A DNA stretch of 64,000 nucleotides, taken from NCBI GenBank assembly GCA_026770025.1, contig JAMXDE010000015.1, forward strand, positions 1,795,160 through 1,859,159. Reading direction: 5' to 3'. Within the stretch, counting starts at the first letter, position 1, and each line of letters opens with the position of its first letter. Both the position numbers and the translations under genes were made by a program. Shown piece by piece: positions 34,504 to 46,005 of the stretch. The notes beneath the pieces were generated by a model, which ran no database searches, had not been told where the DNA came from, and saw only the letters and a program-made list of their open reading frames with translations. The stretch comes from Craspedostauros australis (lineage: Eukaryota; Bacillariophyta; Bacillariophyceae; Mastogloiales; Achnanthaceae).

Positions 34504-35607
34504 TTAGAAACCACGCGGGATTCGCACATCTGCAATACGTCTCGCCATCCAATGCGCAAGCTGTCCGGAAGAGCTTCGGGTCAGAGTCACATCTACGAGA
34601 CCATCCCAATCAACCGTCTCCTGGCACTTGTCGCACGAAGGTGCGTATCTCAAGTCGGCGCGCCAGACGCATTCTCCGAAATCGCACGGATCGTATCTGA
34701 AGAAAAAGCAGACGCCGTGCGATCCTCTGCAATGGTGCAGCAACTGAAGCAACAGGAGCGCGCTACTGGTGATGCAACTTCTTCGTTGTCACCACCGTCA
34801 GCCGCAAAGCACGGGACCCGACCCAGACTTCAAGAAATCGGCACACGAGGGGATCCTTGGATGCAGCTGGGATTGTGAGCACAGGTGCCGGATTGGTCGC
34901 AGCGGTGGCAATCACGATGCTGTCATGCACGATGGTGTCACTTTCGCTATCACTGCTGCAAATGTGCATGCCTTCCTAAATGGCACATGGACGAGCTGCG
35001 CGGTGATTGCCGCAGCTTATGGATTAATGGCCTGGCATGCGGGGTTGGTCTGCCGTGGAATCATTTGCAATTGTTTCGAGTGCGTCGGTTGTCGCCGAAG
35101 ATCCGCCACGAGATGCCGTGGCTGATTGAATTGGACATGATTCCTGTAAAACATCTCTCTGCGCTTGAGCCTTGTGGTCCATTTCTGTAAGCGTGTATGG
35201 TTCGAAGGTCGGCAGTGGTTGCCGTCGGGCCTGCGCCAAATGGTCTTTGTGAGGCTCCAGCATAGCAGGCGCGAAGGGATGTGGCGCCGCGACGGTCCAT
35301 GGACCTGCTTCTCCAAGAGGTCCGGGTGCTCCAATCACTGCTCCCCTGTTGATGGAGTGTAGCGCTGGTCATCGGTATCTGGTTGTTTTGCTGGCTCCAA
35401 AGGTGCTGATGATGATTTCGGTGGCCGCTTTTCGGCCTTGGCGAGAGCAGATCGGTTGGTGCAGGGGGACGTATGGTACGCAGAAGGAGGAGAGCACTTC
35501 AAAGTGAGGAAAGGGTGAGGAAAGGGTGAGGAGTGTATGTGTGTCAACGTCGACTTCTCTCCCTCCTTGCAACGCTGTGTTGGCGCTGGCTTGTCCCATG
35601 CCAGCAA
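34504..35607 (-). pseudogene. collapsed LRR membrane protein gene
   Basis: Reading 5' to 3' on the minus strand: a cytosolic-type Pro/Ser/Lys segment (SALAKAEKRPPKSSSAPLEP), another N-terminal-like frame (MIGAPGPLGEAGPWTVAAPH, 35338-35024), a frame DSESDTIVHDSIVIATAATN (34950), and finally the Cys-rich tail FGECVWRADLRYAPSCDKCQ near 34690. These pieces lie in different frames. The transmembrane helix and all LRRs are absent, and the tail has lost cysteines (GECVWRAD instead of GECVWCGD). It is a deletion derivative of a gene like that at 28627-31223. Confidence 0.6.
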
Positions 35608-36223
35608 CCCTCGTTTCTCCCTCGCATTGATGCGCGTACTCTACGACTATGAATCGCAACCGTCTCCGAAAAAGATCATTCGGCGAGAAAGCATCGATGA
35701 GGCGTGTGTCGGCGTTGGGAAACACTTTCAAGGATACGATGAGAATACAATTACAACGCTCCAGGTTGTTCATCCTTACTGGCGCGAGTTGCGTCAAACG
35801 TTACTGATACGAGTACGCCACGACGTGACACCACACAGCTAACCAACCCCCATTGCTTCGTTGCGGATTCTCCGTGACCTTTGCAGTGGTACTGGTACGG
35901 TGCTGCGCATCGTTCCAGCGTTTCCAGCTGCTCTTTCAGCCATGACGATTTCACAACAACGATACAGACAGCCAGTCGCGTAGCTTGTGAGTCTCAAGAG
36001 CATGGTGGACCATTCCCTCTCTCTCTCTCTCTCTTTCCGGGGAGAGAGGACTTGTACGAAGACGGAATGGATGTGACTATCACAATTTCGTCAATTTATT
36101 TCATGTTATCTGTCGAGTGGAAGTATTATAGAATATATTAGAAGCTTTCATGGTTCCCAGAGTGCTGCGCACCATCGTTGCTACTCATTTATCTGCGGCT
36201 AAATGTTGAAGCGATTGCTGTAA
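35608..36223. other. intergenic, no gene seen
   Basis: Contains TACGAGTA at 35808, a (CT)n tract at 36017-36034 and the AT-rich element TATTATAGAATATATTAG near 36124. The 3' end of the coiled-coil gene lies at its right edge. Confidence 0.5.
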
Positions 36224-36754
36224 TTACGCCAGCAGAATGGATTGCAATCGCTTGGATCGGATCATGCGTCGCCACTTCTTGGGAGGTGATGATGAGTGTC
36301 TGCGCTTGGAGAAGGATTGTTTTCCTGACTTCTTCTCCTTCTTCTGTTTGCGTGGCGTTCCTTTTGCAGCACGGGGAAGTTGATTTGAGTGGGATGAAGC
36401 GGTACTTGAATGTGTGATGATGGATTCATCATCGCTGATTGGCTGCGCACAATCGTCAACGCAGGACGTTTGGAGTCTGCTATTGATGTGCGCGACAGCA
36501 ATTGGCGCTGTGATTTGTTGATGCTGCTTGCGTTGCAGCTGCTGAGTCATCATCTTCGCTTCCTTCTCTATCTCCAGAGCCTCGATTTCAGCGTTGAGGC
36601 TGTTGTATTGGCTCTTCAATGATGTGATCTTGTTGCGAAGATCATCGTTCGTCGTGTTCATGGAATGGGCGCGCGCTTGGATGGCGTTGGCGGCGAGCTT
36701 GGCGTTTTGAATGTCAGCGAAAAGACTGTTGAAGTGGTGGTTGGTGGATGTCAT
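36224..36754 (-). CDS. coiled-coil protein with basic C-terminal signature (paralogue)
   Basis: 176 residues from ATG 36754 (MTSTNHHFNSLFADIQNAKL). A coiled coil covers about residues 10-75 (for example NKITSLKSQYNSLNAEIEAL). After a Gln/Ser-rich acidic middle the protein ends in a Lys/Arg-rich region (GTPRKQKKEKKSGKQSFSKR) and PKKWRRMIRSKRLQSILLA. The last 19 residues are identical, except one, to the end of the protein at 26800-27411, while the rest has diverged. This indicates that the terminal motif is the constrained part. The upstream open frame to 36970 contains a Gln/His run but no ATG and was left out. Confidence 0.7.
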   Translation of the reverse strand: MTSTNHHFNSLFADIQNAKLAANAIQARAHSMNTTNDDLRNKITSLKSQYNSLNAEIEALEIEKEAKMMTQQLQRKQHQQITAPIAVAHINSRLQTSCVDDCAQPISDDESIITHSSTASSHSNQLPRAAKGTPRKQKKEKKSGKQSFSKRRHSSSPPKKWRRMIRSKRLQSILLA

Positions 36755-37755
36755 GGTTGCTTGGATAACTGCAGAGGAGATTTGATGCAGAGCAGTGTGG
36801 TGTGGGTGTGTTGGTTGCTGTTGCTTTTGTTGCTGTTGGATTCGTGTTTTGGTTGATCTTGTTGTGATTTTGTGAGGAAGACGAGGAAGGGAGAGTGTGT
36901 GTTGTTTGTGTGGATTCTTGTTTTGCAACGCAATCCAAAATTTGATGCCGACAAAACTGATGCCAACCACGCATGGCTATGACATCGAGTGTAGATAATT
37001 GATTGAGTGAGGGCAGGTGGAGTTGGCTCATCGACTTGATACGACCTAGAATAGTATATGATCCACATGGCCAACGTACGTATAAGAGCAATCGCAAGCA
37101 CGATCGTTTCCAATGGACACGCTTGATGGTCACATCGTGGAAACACGATGGACACAGCACTTGCGTGGAAGAGCGAATGAGACTTTGATGTTGTCACGGT
37201 GTGATTTCCCACGGCGCAACATCTCCGAAGACGGAGTCGTTCGCTTGTTCGTGGAGAGTGGACTGCTGCGCGCAATGTGGTGGAAGCAACGTGACACGAT
37301 CCGACCGTCTGCGCAACGAGTGGGAAAGAATCGTATGGCCTGCAACCACGTACGATTGCACACGATGCACTTTTGCGTTTACCTCCTCCTCGTATTGCAG
37401 TCTTCGGTGCTCCAAGTATCGTGGACAGCGCAATGGGAGTTGTGATGTGGTTATCCACGATATATCGCCTTGGCCGTGAGCGCAATTGGCGGAGATCCCA
37501 CAGGGTGCGCAAACGATCAAGGCTGTGAGTGTGCTCATCAACACAATACGGCTCCATGATCGACACACAGGATGGTGAAACGGAGGATTCCACGCACAAG
37601 CTCGCGTGATCACACAAACACACAATCTCAGAATCGATACTTCTACAACGTCCAATCGCAAGAGCCTTGAAGCCTACTCTACCTGCTCTGCCGCAGTACT
37701 CCCAACACCATTGGCGGCTTCCATACCACAGCCATTCTCAACAACATACAACAGG
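36755..37755. other. upstream region between coiled-coil gene and array
   Basis: Divergent promoter space for the minus-strand coiled-coil gene and the first plus-strand LRR-like gene. The last 100 bp (37640-37755) is homologous to the leaders of the other array copies (ACAACAT...AGGATGA). Long antisense frames (36751-37623) have no domain. Confidence 0.45.
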
Positions 37756-39174
37756 ATGAGCCGCAACACGGATGCCATCGCCAACACCAATACCAACAGC
37801 GATCATGATCCAGACTTCAAGACTTTCTGGAAACAGCTTCATCAGAAATGGTGGGTTGCGAAGACCGTATTCACTCCACAGTGCCCACCAGCAGAGCAGA
37901 TCGAGTGCTACAATGTCACACCCAAGCGGATGGAATACTGGGACATGACCATCGAAGCGGGATTCGCCTTTGCTGACTTGAAATCGATGGTGAAGCGGCA
38001 CAAGAACGTTGCTTTATCACCTCATGTTCTACTAAGCGGTTCGTTTCGCAATGGATGCGGGCAGATGCGCATTGGATCCCTGAATCTGAAATTCGGCACC
38101 ATTGGCCAATTCAGAGAAGAAGACAAGCAAGCGATTCGCTTCGTACTTCGATTGGCTGCCGAACATCCACTCAAATCTTCATCCTTGCAATACATCCACT
38201 TGCCTCAATGCTTCGTGGAGATGAAGCAGCTCCATGATATCCCTCTTGTGACACACCGTGTGGAGTTGGATTCATGTGATCTTGTTGATTGCGACAAGCT
38301 CATGTTCAACATCTCCCAACACTCCAAATACGTTGAGTTTAGTTTCTGCAAGCTCGCCAATGGGGGCGCCGATTTGTGCAGATGGCTGTCTCCAAGCAAT
38401 TGCAGCGTCACCGAAGTATCCTTTGTATGCACCCGAGTCACTTGCGATGGCTTGGCAAAGCTATTCCAATCAAACAAGCGCATCAACAAGCTCGACATGA
38501 TGTTCTGTCGGGACTACGACGGACAATACATCGACCAGATGATCAAACTCCTTTCAGATGCATCACATCTGAAGAAGCTAAAGGTTTCCAATGTTTGGAT
38601 CGGGTCATCGCGACAAGAGCAGATGGCAAGGTTCGACACTTTGGTATCGCTTCTGGGAAACAAGGGCTTGTCATCTCTCACATACTGGGACTTCTTGAAT
38701 CCCGACATGTTTGAGGTTCCGCCTGAGATCTCGGCACAAATGGAAGCACTTCAGCAAGCCTTGGAGGAGACCACCCAACTCACTTATCTCGACATTTATC
38801 CACGCCTGCCTGACGAACATGCCCAATGGCACAATGCACTTGTTCAACGTATCTTCCGGCGAAATCATTGCAACACGGTGAGAGCGGTGCTGGGTTCCCT
38901 TCCGACATGGTCGCGGCCGCTTGCCCTGTTTGGGAAGATGCTGATGAGAACAAGCAAACGTCGGGGCACAATGAGTACAATGGATCCCATGAGCGAGACT
39001 TTCCATCTTCTGCTGCAGGGCAGTGACACGTTGAAACAGGCGTGGGATGACAAGAGAGCGGATCAGCTCGTCCAAGGTGACGGTGCTTCTGCCCGCTACG
39101 TGGAAAAGAAAGGCACATTGATGATTGATGCGATCCTGCATTGCCTTGGAGTACGCTGGTCGTCGAGTAATTAG
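37756..39174 (+). CDS. array LRR-like protein, copy 1 (full length)
   Basis: 472 residues from ATG 37756 (MSRNTDAIANTNTN). No signal peptide or transmembrane segment, so probably cytosolic or nuclear. It has a conserved N-terminal block (DHDPDFKTFWKQLH, VTPKRMEYWDM), a helical segment (EEDKQAIRFVLRLAAEH) and then about eight irregular repeats with strand-turn-helix periodicity (SCDLVDCDKLMFNIS, SKYVEFSFCKLANGGADLCR, CSVTEVSFVCTRVTCDGLAK, INKLDMMFC, SHLKKLKVSNVW, LSSLTYWDFLNPDM, TQLTYLDIYPRLP). These suggest an RNI-like leucine-rich repeat fold. The C-terminus (LHCLGVRWSSSN) is complete, as in copy 5. It converges on a monooxygenase pseudogene 167 bp away. Function is unknown; the RNI-like fold implies ligand or protein binding. 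Confidence 0.8.
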   Translation: MSRNTDAIANTNTNSDHDPDFKTFWKQLHQKWWVAKTVFTPQCPPAEQIECYNVTPKRMEYWDMTIEAGFAFADLKSMVKRHKNVALSPHVLLSGSFRNGCGQMRIGSLNLKFGTIGQFREEDKQAIRFVLRLAAEHPLKSSSLQYIHLPQCFVEMKQLHDIPLVTHRVELDSCDLVDCDKLMFNISQHSKYVEFSFCKLANGGADLCRWLSPSNCSVTEVSFVCTRVTCDGLAKLFQSNKRINKLDMMFCRDYDGQYIDQMIKLLSDASHLKKLKVSNVWIGSSRQEQMARFDTLVSLLGNKGLSSLTYWDFLNPDMFEVPPEISAQMEALQQALEETTQLTYLDIYPRLPDEHAQWHNALVQRIFRRNHCNTVRAVLGSLPTWSRPLALFGKMLMRTSKRRGTMSTMDPMSETFHLLLQGSDTLKQAWDDKRADQLVQGDGASARYVEKKGTLMIDAILHCLGVRWSSSN

Positions 39175-39340
39175 AACAGCGCATGACGACAGTATTGGTA
39201 CTCTGGTGCATGTGAGTGTGTTGTTGTACGAGTAGGATGGAACAAGGGAGATGGTTGGTTGAGTGACTGTGATTGCGTGCTGTGGTTGGTGAGAAGTAAG
39301 GGAATGTATATTAACAACAAGCGAAAGACGTTCACAGAAC

Positions 39341-40809
39341 CTATCTGCACCACATCACGATTTCACATCGCGATTTCACACCGCCCCACACATTCCTCAC
39401 ATCCTCGGCACTGCGGCATCTAGAAAGATCTTCTTCGTAACCCCTGTCTTGTCCATGGTGAAGACAAACCGCATCTACGTCTTTGCAAGTGCTTCCGTTA
39501 CGGTTGCAGTTGCAGTCGCGATTGCGGTTCCCGTTGCGGTTGCCGTTGGTGGCCACCATCGCCTTGGTCCATCGCGCAAAGGGATTGTGGAAGTAGATCC
39601 CGAACTCGAAGAATCGATCGGCATTGTCGATGAGTCGATTGATGATGGGCCTTGTGGTGTGCGTGGGGGTCTTGGCATCGTCGATCTGCTGTCGCATCTG
39701 TTGCTGGATGTGTTTGGCCTCGGATGATGCCTTCCAAGCGACGTTCTCATCATCCTTTCTGACGGCGGGCTTGGAGAAGGGCAAGGCGTTGCGAAAGATG
39801 ATGAAGCAGCATTGGGTGGTGCCGCGCTTGATACCGCTGAGGTAGTTGCCAGTGAGGCAGTAGGCGCTGTTGCCAAAGTGTTGCTGCAGGATGGAATCAT
39901 GTGCCATTTTGTTCATTCCGTTGTCGCTACTGCTGCCACTGTTGCTGTCCTCTTTGGCGACATCCTGGATGACGTACCGGATGCGGATGCCAGAGTTCAC
40001 AGCTGGCGAATTGCGTTGGTTGTCTGATGACGACCGCGCATCGCCGTTGATGTACTGCTTGACGACGCTGTTGACATCATCACAGCCCTCCACCATATCG
40101 TACGGCCCTTCCCTCATCCCGTCCTGTAATGTGAGATGGATGGCATCTCGCGCCTTCGGCTTTTTGACATTCCACATTCATCACCTTGCCAAGATGCACG
40201 GGCGTCGTCTTCAGCTCCTCCAGCAGCACCTCCTGCAAGGCTCCTCGCATGACGGAGCATGGTGCGCCATGACTTCACCGCCCTCCTGGATCAGCGCTTT
40301 CGTCGTGTCGCCGCCCGCATCCATAATCATCTGTCTGAGATTGAAGTGCAGCAGTTGGAACTCCTCGTTGGATGAGATCCAGTTCGTGGTCTTGGATCGC
40401 ACAGTCATCAACAGCAGCGCGGCATCGGCCATCGCACACTGCAGGGACGGATAGATCTGCTTGAGCACCGCCATGCCACTGTTAAGCTGCACGCCCGCAC
40501 CTGCGACGACGTCCAATTCTGGTCTTGCATCGAAGCATGTCACATCAATGTTGTGTGCATCGTTGCCGTTGTTGTTTTCGAAGGCATGCGCCAAGGAGAG
40601 ATCGGCGATGTCACCACCGATGATTGCGATCTTCCGTATTGGTTGGCGATTCTCATTCCCATTCCCATTCTCATTGCTTCTGCTGTTTCGCTTCTGCGTT
40701 GGAGTGAGGATGACGGGGACGACGGGGATGACAGTGAGGTCGTTGCCACCAACATGCACGCAATGTAGATGGCAGCAATCATCCTCTTTTGATGCATCAA
40801 CGATGCCAT
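39341..40809 (-). pseudogene. FAD monooxygenase, array copy 1 (broken)
   Basis: The intended product is a secreted or ER-routed flavoprotein. ATG 40809 opens a signal peptide (MASLMHQKRMIAAIYIACML), but the dinucleotide-binding block IAIIGGDIADLSLAHAF lies in another frame. It also has Asp in place of two of the glycines of GxGxxG. ARPELDVVAGAGVQLNSG and the mid-domain (LQDGMREG, NSVVKQYINGD) follow, with a frame change near 40200. The second FAD motif GDAAHAM is absent: the sequence jumps from GSTCKDVD to the C-terminal part (cf. TMDKMGVVKK in copy 3). Three independent lesions mean no active enzyme. The family is FAD_binding_3-type (salicylate hydroxylase/zeaxanthin epoxidase-like) aromatic or terpenoid hydroxylases. 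Confidence 0.8.
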
Positions 40810-41786
40810 TGCTGCCGTTGCTGTGATTCTTCTGGTTGTGGCTGTCTCTGTGGTTGGGCGATCAATGAGTGAGGAACCAAATCAACCAGCCGGCATCGTT
40901 CGAAGTCTCTCTCTCGAAGCAGAGAGAGAGAGAGAGAGAGAGTATCGTACTTTGTGGATAGACACTTGATGGCAACAGTGATCATCATGTGAGCGTTGCG
41001 GTTGTGACGATCCGCATCGGGATTCTGTAGCGATGTCGGCAGCACCATCCACCATGACCATCGTCATCGCCGCAGGGTTCGCAATGATTGAGTGAGACGA
41101 GACGAGTCCTGGATACGTTTGTTGTCGATTGAAACACGAGTGGTGTCACCATCGCCATCGTCATCGTCATCGTCATCATCCTCTTGGCGAAACGTGAGAA
41201 TCGCCTCCGATGTCCACCGAAGAAGTCGTCATGGTGGATTCCTCGCATCGTGGACTCGTCACATTGCGCATCTGCCCATTGTCGTCGTTCGATGACATCC
41301 AACTGCTGAAGAACTGTATCGATCGGAGTAGTATCGTGATTGACTCCCCCAAGACCATCACAGAGGGATGTACTCATATTCCAAAAACTATGGTATCACA
41401 TGAAGAAGCACAACTGCACAGCGTGGCCAAGTTGGGCACCATCGAAAGTCGTATCGTGTGAGCGAGCGAGCCAGCTTCGGATCATGATGTGGCTGTCCAC
41501 GGTCGTACCCTGCCATACCATACCACGTCACGCAACGCCATACACCGTGGTGGAACTGCGCAAGTCCATGCAGGCGTGTTGATTGATGGTAGATCCCTTC
41601 GTGATGAATGCACAGGATCATGAAATGGAAGACAGCAAACTCGAGCAGATGAGCTCACAATCGCCATCCAAGCGCAACTGATTTGGGACCACATACTCTT
41701 CCTGCTGCATCTACTCTTCTCGTTCGATTGTGCCACCAACAGCAACAATCGGCATCAGCCGTATCAACAGTGACGACAAGAAAACG
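40810..41786. other. array spacer A
   Basis: Divergent upstream region between enzyme copy 1 and LRR copy 2. It contains a CT/AG inverted repeat (40914-40942), CATCGT-rich microsatellite (41150-41190), and a mini-ORF beginning MVSHEEAQLHSVAKLG (41390-41461), which is conserved in the other spacers. The leader just before ATG 41787 is ACAAGAAAACG. Confidence 0.7.
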
Positions 41787-43181
41787 ATGAAGCGCAACAT
41801 GGATGATGTCGCCAACACCAATGCCAGCACCAACCATGATCCAGACTTCAAGACTTTCTGGAAACGACTCCATGGAAAAGAGCTGTCACCGAAGACCGTA
41901 TTCACCCGGCAGTGCTCACCAGCAGAGCAGATCGACTGCTACAGCGTCACACCCAAGCGAATGGAACACTGGGACATGGCCATCGAAGCAGGATACACTT
42001 ATGATGACTTGGAATCGACGGTGACGCGGCACAAGAACGTTGCCGCATCACCTCATGTTCTACTGAACGCTTTGTTGCACCAGGGCCGCGAGCAGATGTA
42101 CATTGGATCCGTGGCTCTGGAATTCGGCACCATTGACCAATTCGGAGAAGAAGACAAGCAAGTGATTCGCTTCGTAATTCGATTGGCTACCCAACAGTCA
42201 TTCAAATATTCATTCGGCGGAGACATCGACTTGACTCAATACTTCGTGGAGATGAAGCAGCTCCATGATATTCCTCTTGTGACACATTGTGTGGAGTTGG
42301 ATTCATGTGATCTTGTTGATTGCGACAAGCTCATGTTCAACATCTCCCATAACTCGAAATACGTTGAGTTTGAATGCTGTAAGCTCGCCAATGGGGGCGC
42401 TGATTTGTGCAGATGGTTGTCTCCAAACAACTGCGGCATCACCAAAGTATCCTTTTACAGCACCCGTATCACTTGTGATAGCTTGGCAAAGCTACTCCAG
42501 TCAAACAAGCGCATCAACAAGCTCAACATCAGTTTCTGTCGGGTCCACAACGACCAACAATTCTCCTCACAACAAGAAATCGATCAGATCATCCAACTCC
42601 TTTCAAATACATCGCACCTGAAGGAGCTTTGGGTTTTCGGTATTTGGGAAGGGTCATCGCGACAAGAGCAGATGATGATATTCGACCCTTTGATATCGCT
42701 TCTGGGGAACAAGAACTTGTCATCTCTCACATACGAGATCGGTGGGAAGCCCAGCATGTTCGAGATTCCGCCCAAGATCCTCTCGGCACAAATGGAAGCA
42801 CTTCAGCAAGCCTTGGAGCAGACTACCCAACTCACCTATCTCGACATTTCTCCAATCCTGCCTGACAAACATGTCCATTGGTACAATGCACTTGTTAAAC
42901 GTATCTTCCGGCGAAATCATCGCAACAAGGTGAGAGCAGTGCTGGGTTCCCTTCCGACATGGTCGCGACCACTGGCCCTGTTTGGGGAGATGCTGACGAG
43001 AACAAGAAAACGTCGGGGTAGAATGAATGCAAAGGGTAGAATGAATCGCAGGAGCGAGACTTTCCATCTTCTGTTGCAGGGCAGTGACACGTTGAAACAG
43101 GCGTGGGATGACAAGAGAGCGGATCAGCTCGTCCGAGTTGATGATGCTTCTGCTTGTTGTGTGGAAAAGAAAGGCACATAG
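41787..43181 (+). CDS. array LRR-like protein, copy 2 (lacks last 18 residues)
   Basis: 464 residues from ATG 41787 (MKRNMDDVANTNAS); the frame upstream is opened only by a GTG. It differs from copy 1 in defined patches, such as NALLHQGREQMYIGSVALEF, TQQSFKYSFGGDIDLTQYF and RVHNDQQFSSQQEID. Flanking blocks such as NKRINKL and FVEMKQLHDIPLVTH are unchanged. A TAG replaces a Leu codon after VEKKGT; the remaining conserved end (AILHCLGVRWSSSN) still follows in frame to about 43235. The lost segment is short and the protein could remain functional. Confidence 0.75.
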   Translation: MKRNMDDVANTNASTNHDPDFKTFWKRLHGKELSPKTVFTRQCSPAEQIDCYSVTPKRMEHWDMAIEAGYTYDDLESTVTRHKNVAASPHVLLNALLHQGREQMYIGSVALEFGTIDQFGEEDKQVIRFVIRLATQQSFKYSFGGDIDLTQYFVEMKQLHDIPLVTHCVELDSCDLVDCDKLMFNISHNSKYVEFECCKLANGGADLCRWLSPNNCGITKVSFYSTRITCDSLAKLLQSNKRINKLNISFCRVHNDQQFSSQQEIDQIIQLLSNTSHLKELWVFGIWEGSSRQEQMMIFDPLISLLGNKNLSSLTYEIGGKPSMFEIPPKILSAQMEALQQALEQTTQLTYLDISPILPDKHVHWYNALVKRIFRRNHRNKVRAVLGSLPTWSRPLALFGEMLTRTRKRRGRMNAKGRMNRRSETFHLLLQGSDTLKQAWDDKRADQLVRVDDASACCVEKKGT

Positions 43182-43420
43182 ATGGTTCATGCGATCCTGC
43201 ATTGCCTTGGAGTACGCTGGTCGTCGAGTAATTAGAACAGCGCATGAAGACAGCATTGATACTCTGGTGCGTGTATGTGTGTTGTTGTACGAGTGAGATG
43301 GAACAAGGGAGATGGTTGGGTGATTGTGATTGCGTGCGGTAATTGGCGAGTAGAATGGAATGTCTAGATTATATGAGTATGGCTGGTCCATCAACAGCAA
43401 GCGAAAGCTGTCCACAGAAC

Positions 43421-44945
43421 CTATCTGCATCACATCGCGATTTCACACTGCTCCATACATTCTCATATCCTCGGAACAGCAGTATCCAGAACGGTCTTCT
43501 TCGCAACGCCCGTCTTGTCCATGGTGAAGACAAACCGCATCTACGTCTTTGCAAGTGCTTCCATTACGGTTGCAGTTGCAGCTGCAGTTGCAGTCGCCGT
43601 TGCGGTTGCCGGTGGTGCCCATCATCACCTTGGTCCATCGCGCAAAGGGATTGTGGAGGTAGATCCCCAACTCGAAGAAACGATTGGCCTTGTCCATGAG
43701 TCGATCGATGATGGGCCTGATGGTGTGCATGAAGATCTTGGCATCATCGATCTGCTGTCACATCTGTTGCTGGATGTGCTCGCCCTCGGGTCATGCCTTC
43801 CAAGAGACATTCTTGTCATCCTTTCTGGCGGTGGGCTTGGAGAAGGGGAAGTGTTGCGGAAGATGATGAAGCAGCCTCCGGTGGTGCCGCGCTTGGTACC
43901 GTTGCCGTAGTTGACGTTGTCATAGTTGCCGTTGTCGCAGTTGCTGGTGAGGCAGTAGGCGCCGTTGCCAAAGTGTTGCTGCGGGACGGGATCATGTGTA
44001 GTTGTGTTCATTCCGTTGTCGCTGCCACTGTTGCTGTCGCTGTCCTCTTTGGCGACATCCTGGATGGCGTACCGGATGCGGATGCCAGAGTACACAGCTG
44101 GCGAATTGCGTTGATTGTCTGATGGCGACCGCGTATCGCCGTTGATGTACTGCTTGACGACGCTGTTGGCACCATCACAGCCCACCACTATATCGTACCA
44201 GTACGGCCCTTCCCTCGTTCCATCTTCAAGCGCAAGATGGATGGCATCTCGCTTCTCCATCTTTTCATATTCCACATTCATCACTTGCTTTGCCAAGATG
44301 CACGGGCGTCACCTCCACCTCCTCAAGCAGCGCCTCCTGCAACGCTCCTCGCATGACGGAGGACGGTACGCCATGACCGCGCCTTCCTCCTGGATCAGCG
44401 CTTTCGTCGTGTCGCCGCCCGCATCCATGATCATCTGTCTGATATTGAAGTGCAGCAGTTGGAACTCCTCGTTGAATGAGATCCAGTTGGTGGTCTTGGA
44501 TCGCACGGTCATCAATGGCAGCGCGGCATCGGCCACCGCATGCTGCAGGGACGGATAGATCTGCTTCAGCACTGCCATGCCGCTGTTGAGCTGCACACCC
44601 GCACCTGCGACGACGTCCAATTCTGGTCTCGCATCGAAGCATGTCACATTGAAGCATGTCACATCAATGTTGTGTGCATCGTTGCCGTTGTTGTTCTGGA
44701 AGGCATGTGACAAAGAGTGACCGGCGATGCCACCACCGATGACTGCGACCTTCCGTATTGGTTGGTGATTCCCATTTCCGTTGCTTCTGCTGCTTCGCTT
44801 CTGCTGCTTCGCTTCTGCGTTGGAGTGAGGATGACGGGGATGATGATGACAGTGAGGTCGTTGCCACCACCATGCACACGATGCAGATGGCACCAATCAT
44901 CCTCTTTTGATGCATCAACCACGTTGTTGCTGCCAATGCTGCCAT
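43421..44945 (-). pseudogene. FAD monooxygenase, array copy 2 (broken)
   Basis: This copy keeps the best first FAD motif (VAVIGGGIAGHSLSHAF) and the signal peptide (MAALAATTWLMHQKRMIGAI), but these lie in different frames. Frames also change around 44300: QEALLEEVEVTPVHLGKA reads in one frame and MNVEYEKMEKRDAIHLALED in the next. DIVVGCDGANSVVKQYINGD, the mid-domain DG motif, is intact. As in copy 1, the segment with GDAAHAM is deleted at the same breakpoint, so the deletion predates the duplication of these two units. A 15-bp local duplication adds CFNVTCFDARPE. Confidence 0.8.
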
Positions 44946-46005
44946 TGCTGTGATTCTTCTGGTTGCGGCTGTCTCTGTGGTTGGGCGATCAATGAGTGAG
45001 GAACCAAGTCAACCAGCCGGCATCGTTCGAAGTCTCTCTCCAGAAACAGAGAGAGAGAGAGAGAGTATTGGCATGCTCTGTGAATAGATACTTGATGGCA
45101 ACGGTGATCATCAGCGAGTGTTGCGGTTGTGACGATCTGTCTCAGTCTTCTGCAGCGATGTCTGCAGAAGCACCACCGTGGCCATCGTCATCGTCATCGT
45201 CATCGTCATCGCCACAGAATGAATCCTCTCGCACACGCTCTGTGTTGATCGGAAGACCGATGGTTGATTCATTCGCCACAGAGAGTTCGCAATGATTGGG
45301 TGAAGCGAGACGAGTCCTGGATACGTTTGTTGTCGATTGAAACACGAGTGGTGTCATCCTCATCGTCATCACCCTCTCGACGAAACACGAGAAACCCCTC
45401 TGATTTCCACGGAAGAAATCATCGTGGAGGATTCTTCGCATCGTGGATTCCTCACATCGTGGATCCGCTCACCGCAGTCTTTCGATGACATCCAACTGCC
45501 GAAGAACCGTATCGATCGGAGTATGTGTAGCATCGTGGTTGACTCGCCCAAGACCATCACAGAGGGATGTGCCTACTCATATTACACAAACAATGGTATC
45601 ACATGAAGAGGCACAACTGCACAGCGTGGACAAGTTGGGCACCATCGAAGGTCGTATCGTGCAAGCGAGCGAGCTAGCCTGCTTCGGATCATGATGTGGC
45701 TGTCCACAGTCGTATCATACCACACCATACGCAGTGGTGGAACTGCGCAAGTCCATGCAGGCGTGTTGGCTGACGACACGTTGCTTCGTGATGAATGCAC
45801 AGGATCATGGAATGGAGGACAGCAATCTTGAGCAGATGAGCTCACAATCGCCATCCAAGCGCAACTGATTTGGGACCACATACCTACTCTACATACTCTG
45901 CCTGCTCTGTCAGCTCTACTCATACGATTGTGCCACAATCAACAATAATCAGCACCAATCGGCATCAGCCGTAACAACTGCGACGACAGTGACAACAAGA
46001 AACGG
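44946..46005. other. array spacer B
   Basis: Homologous to spacer A. CT/AG inverted repeat at 45031-45065, CATCGT microsatellite 45183-45213, and the conserved 33-codon mini-ORF MVSHEEAQLHSVDKLG... at 45593-45694. The leader before ATG 46006 is CAAGAAACGG. Confidence 0.7.
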
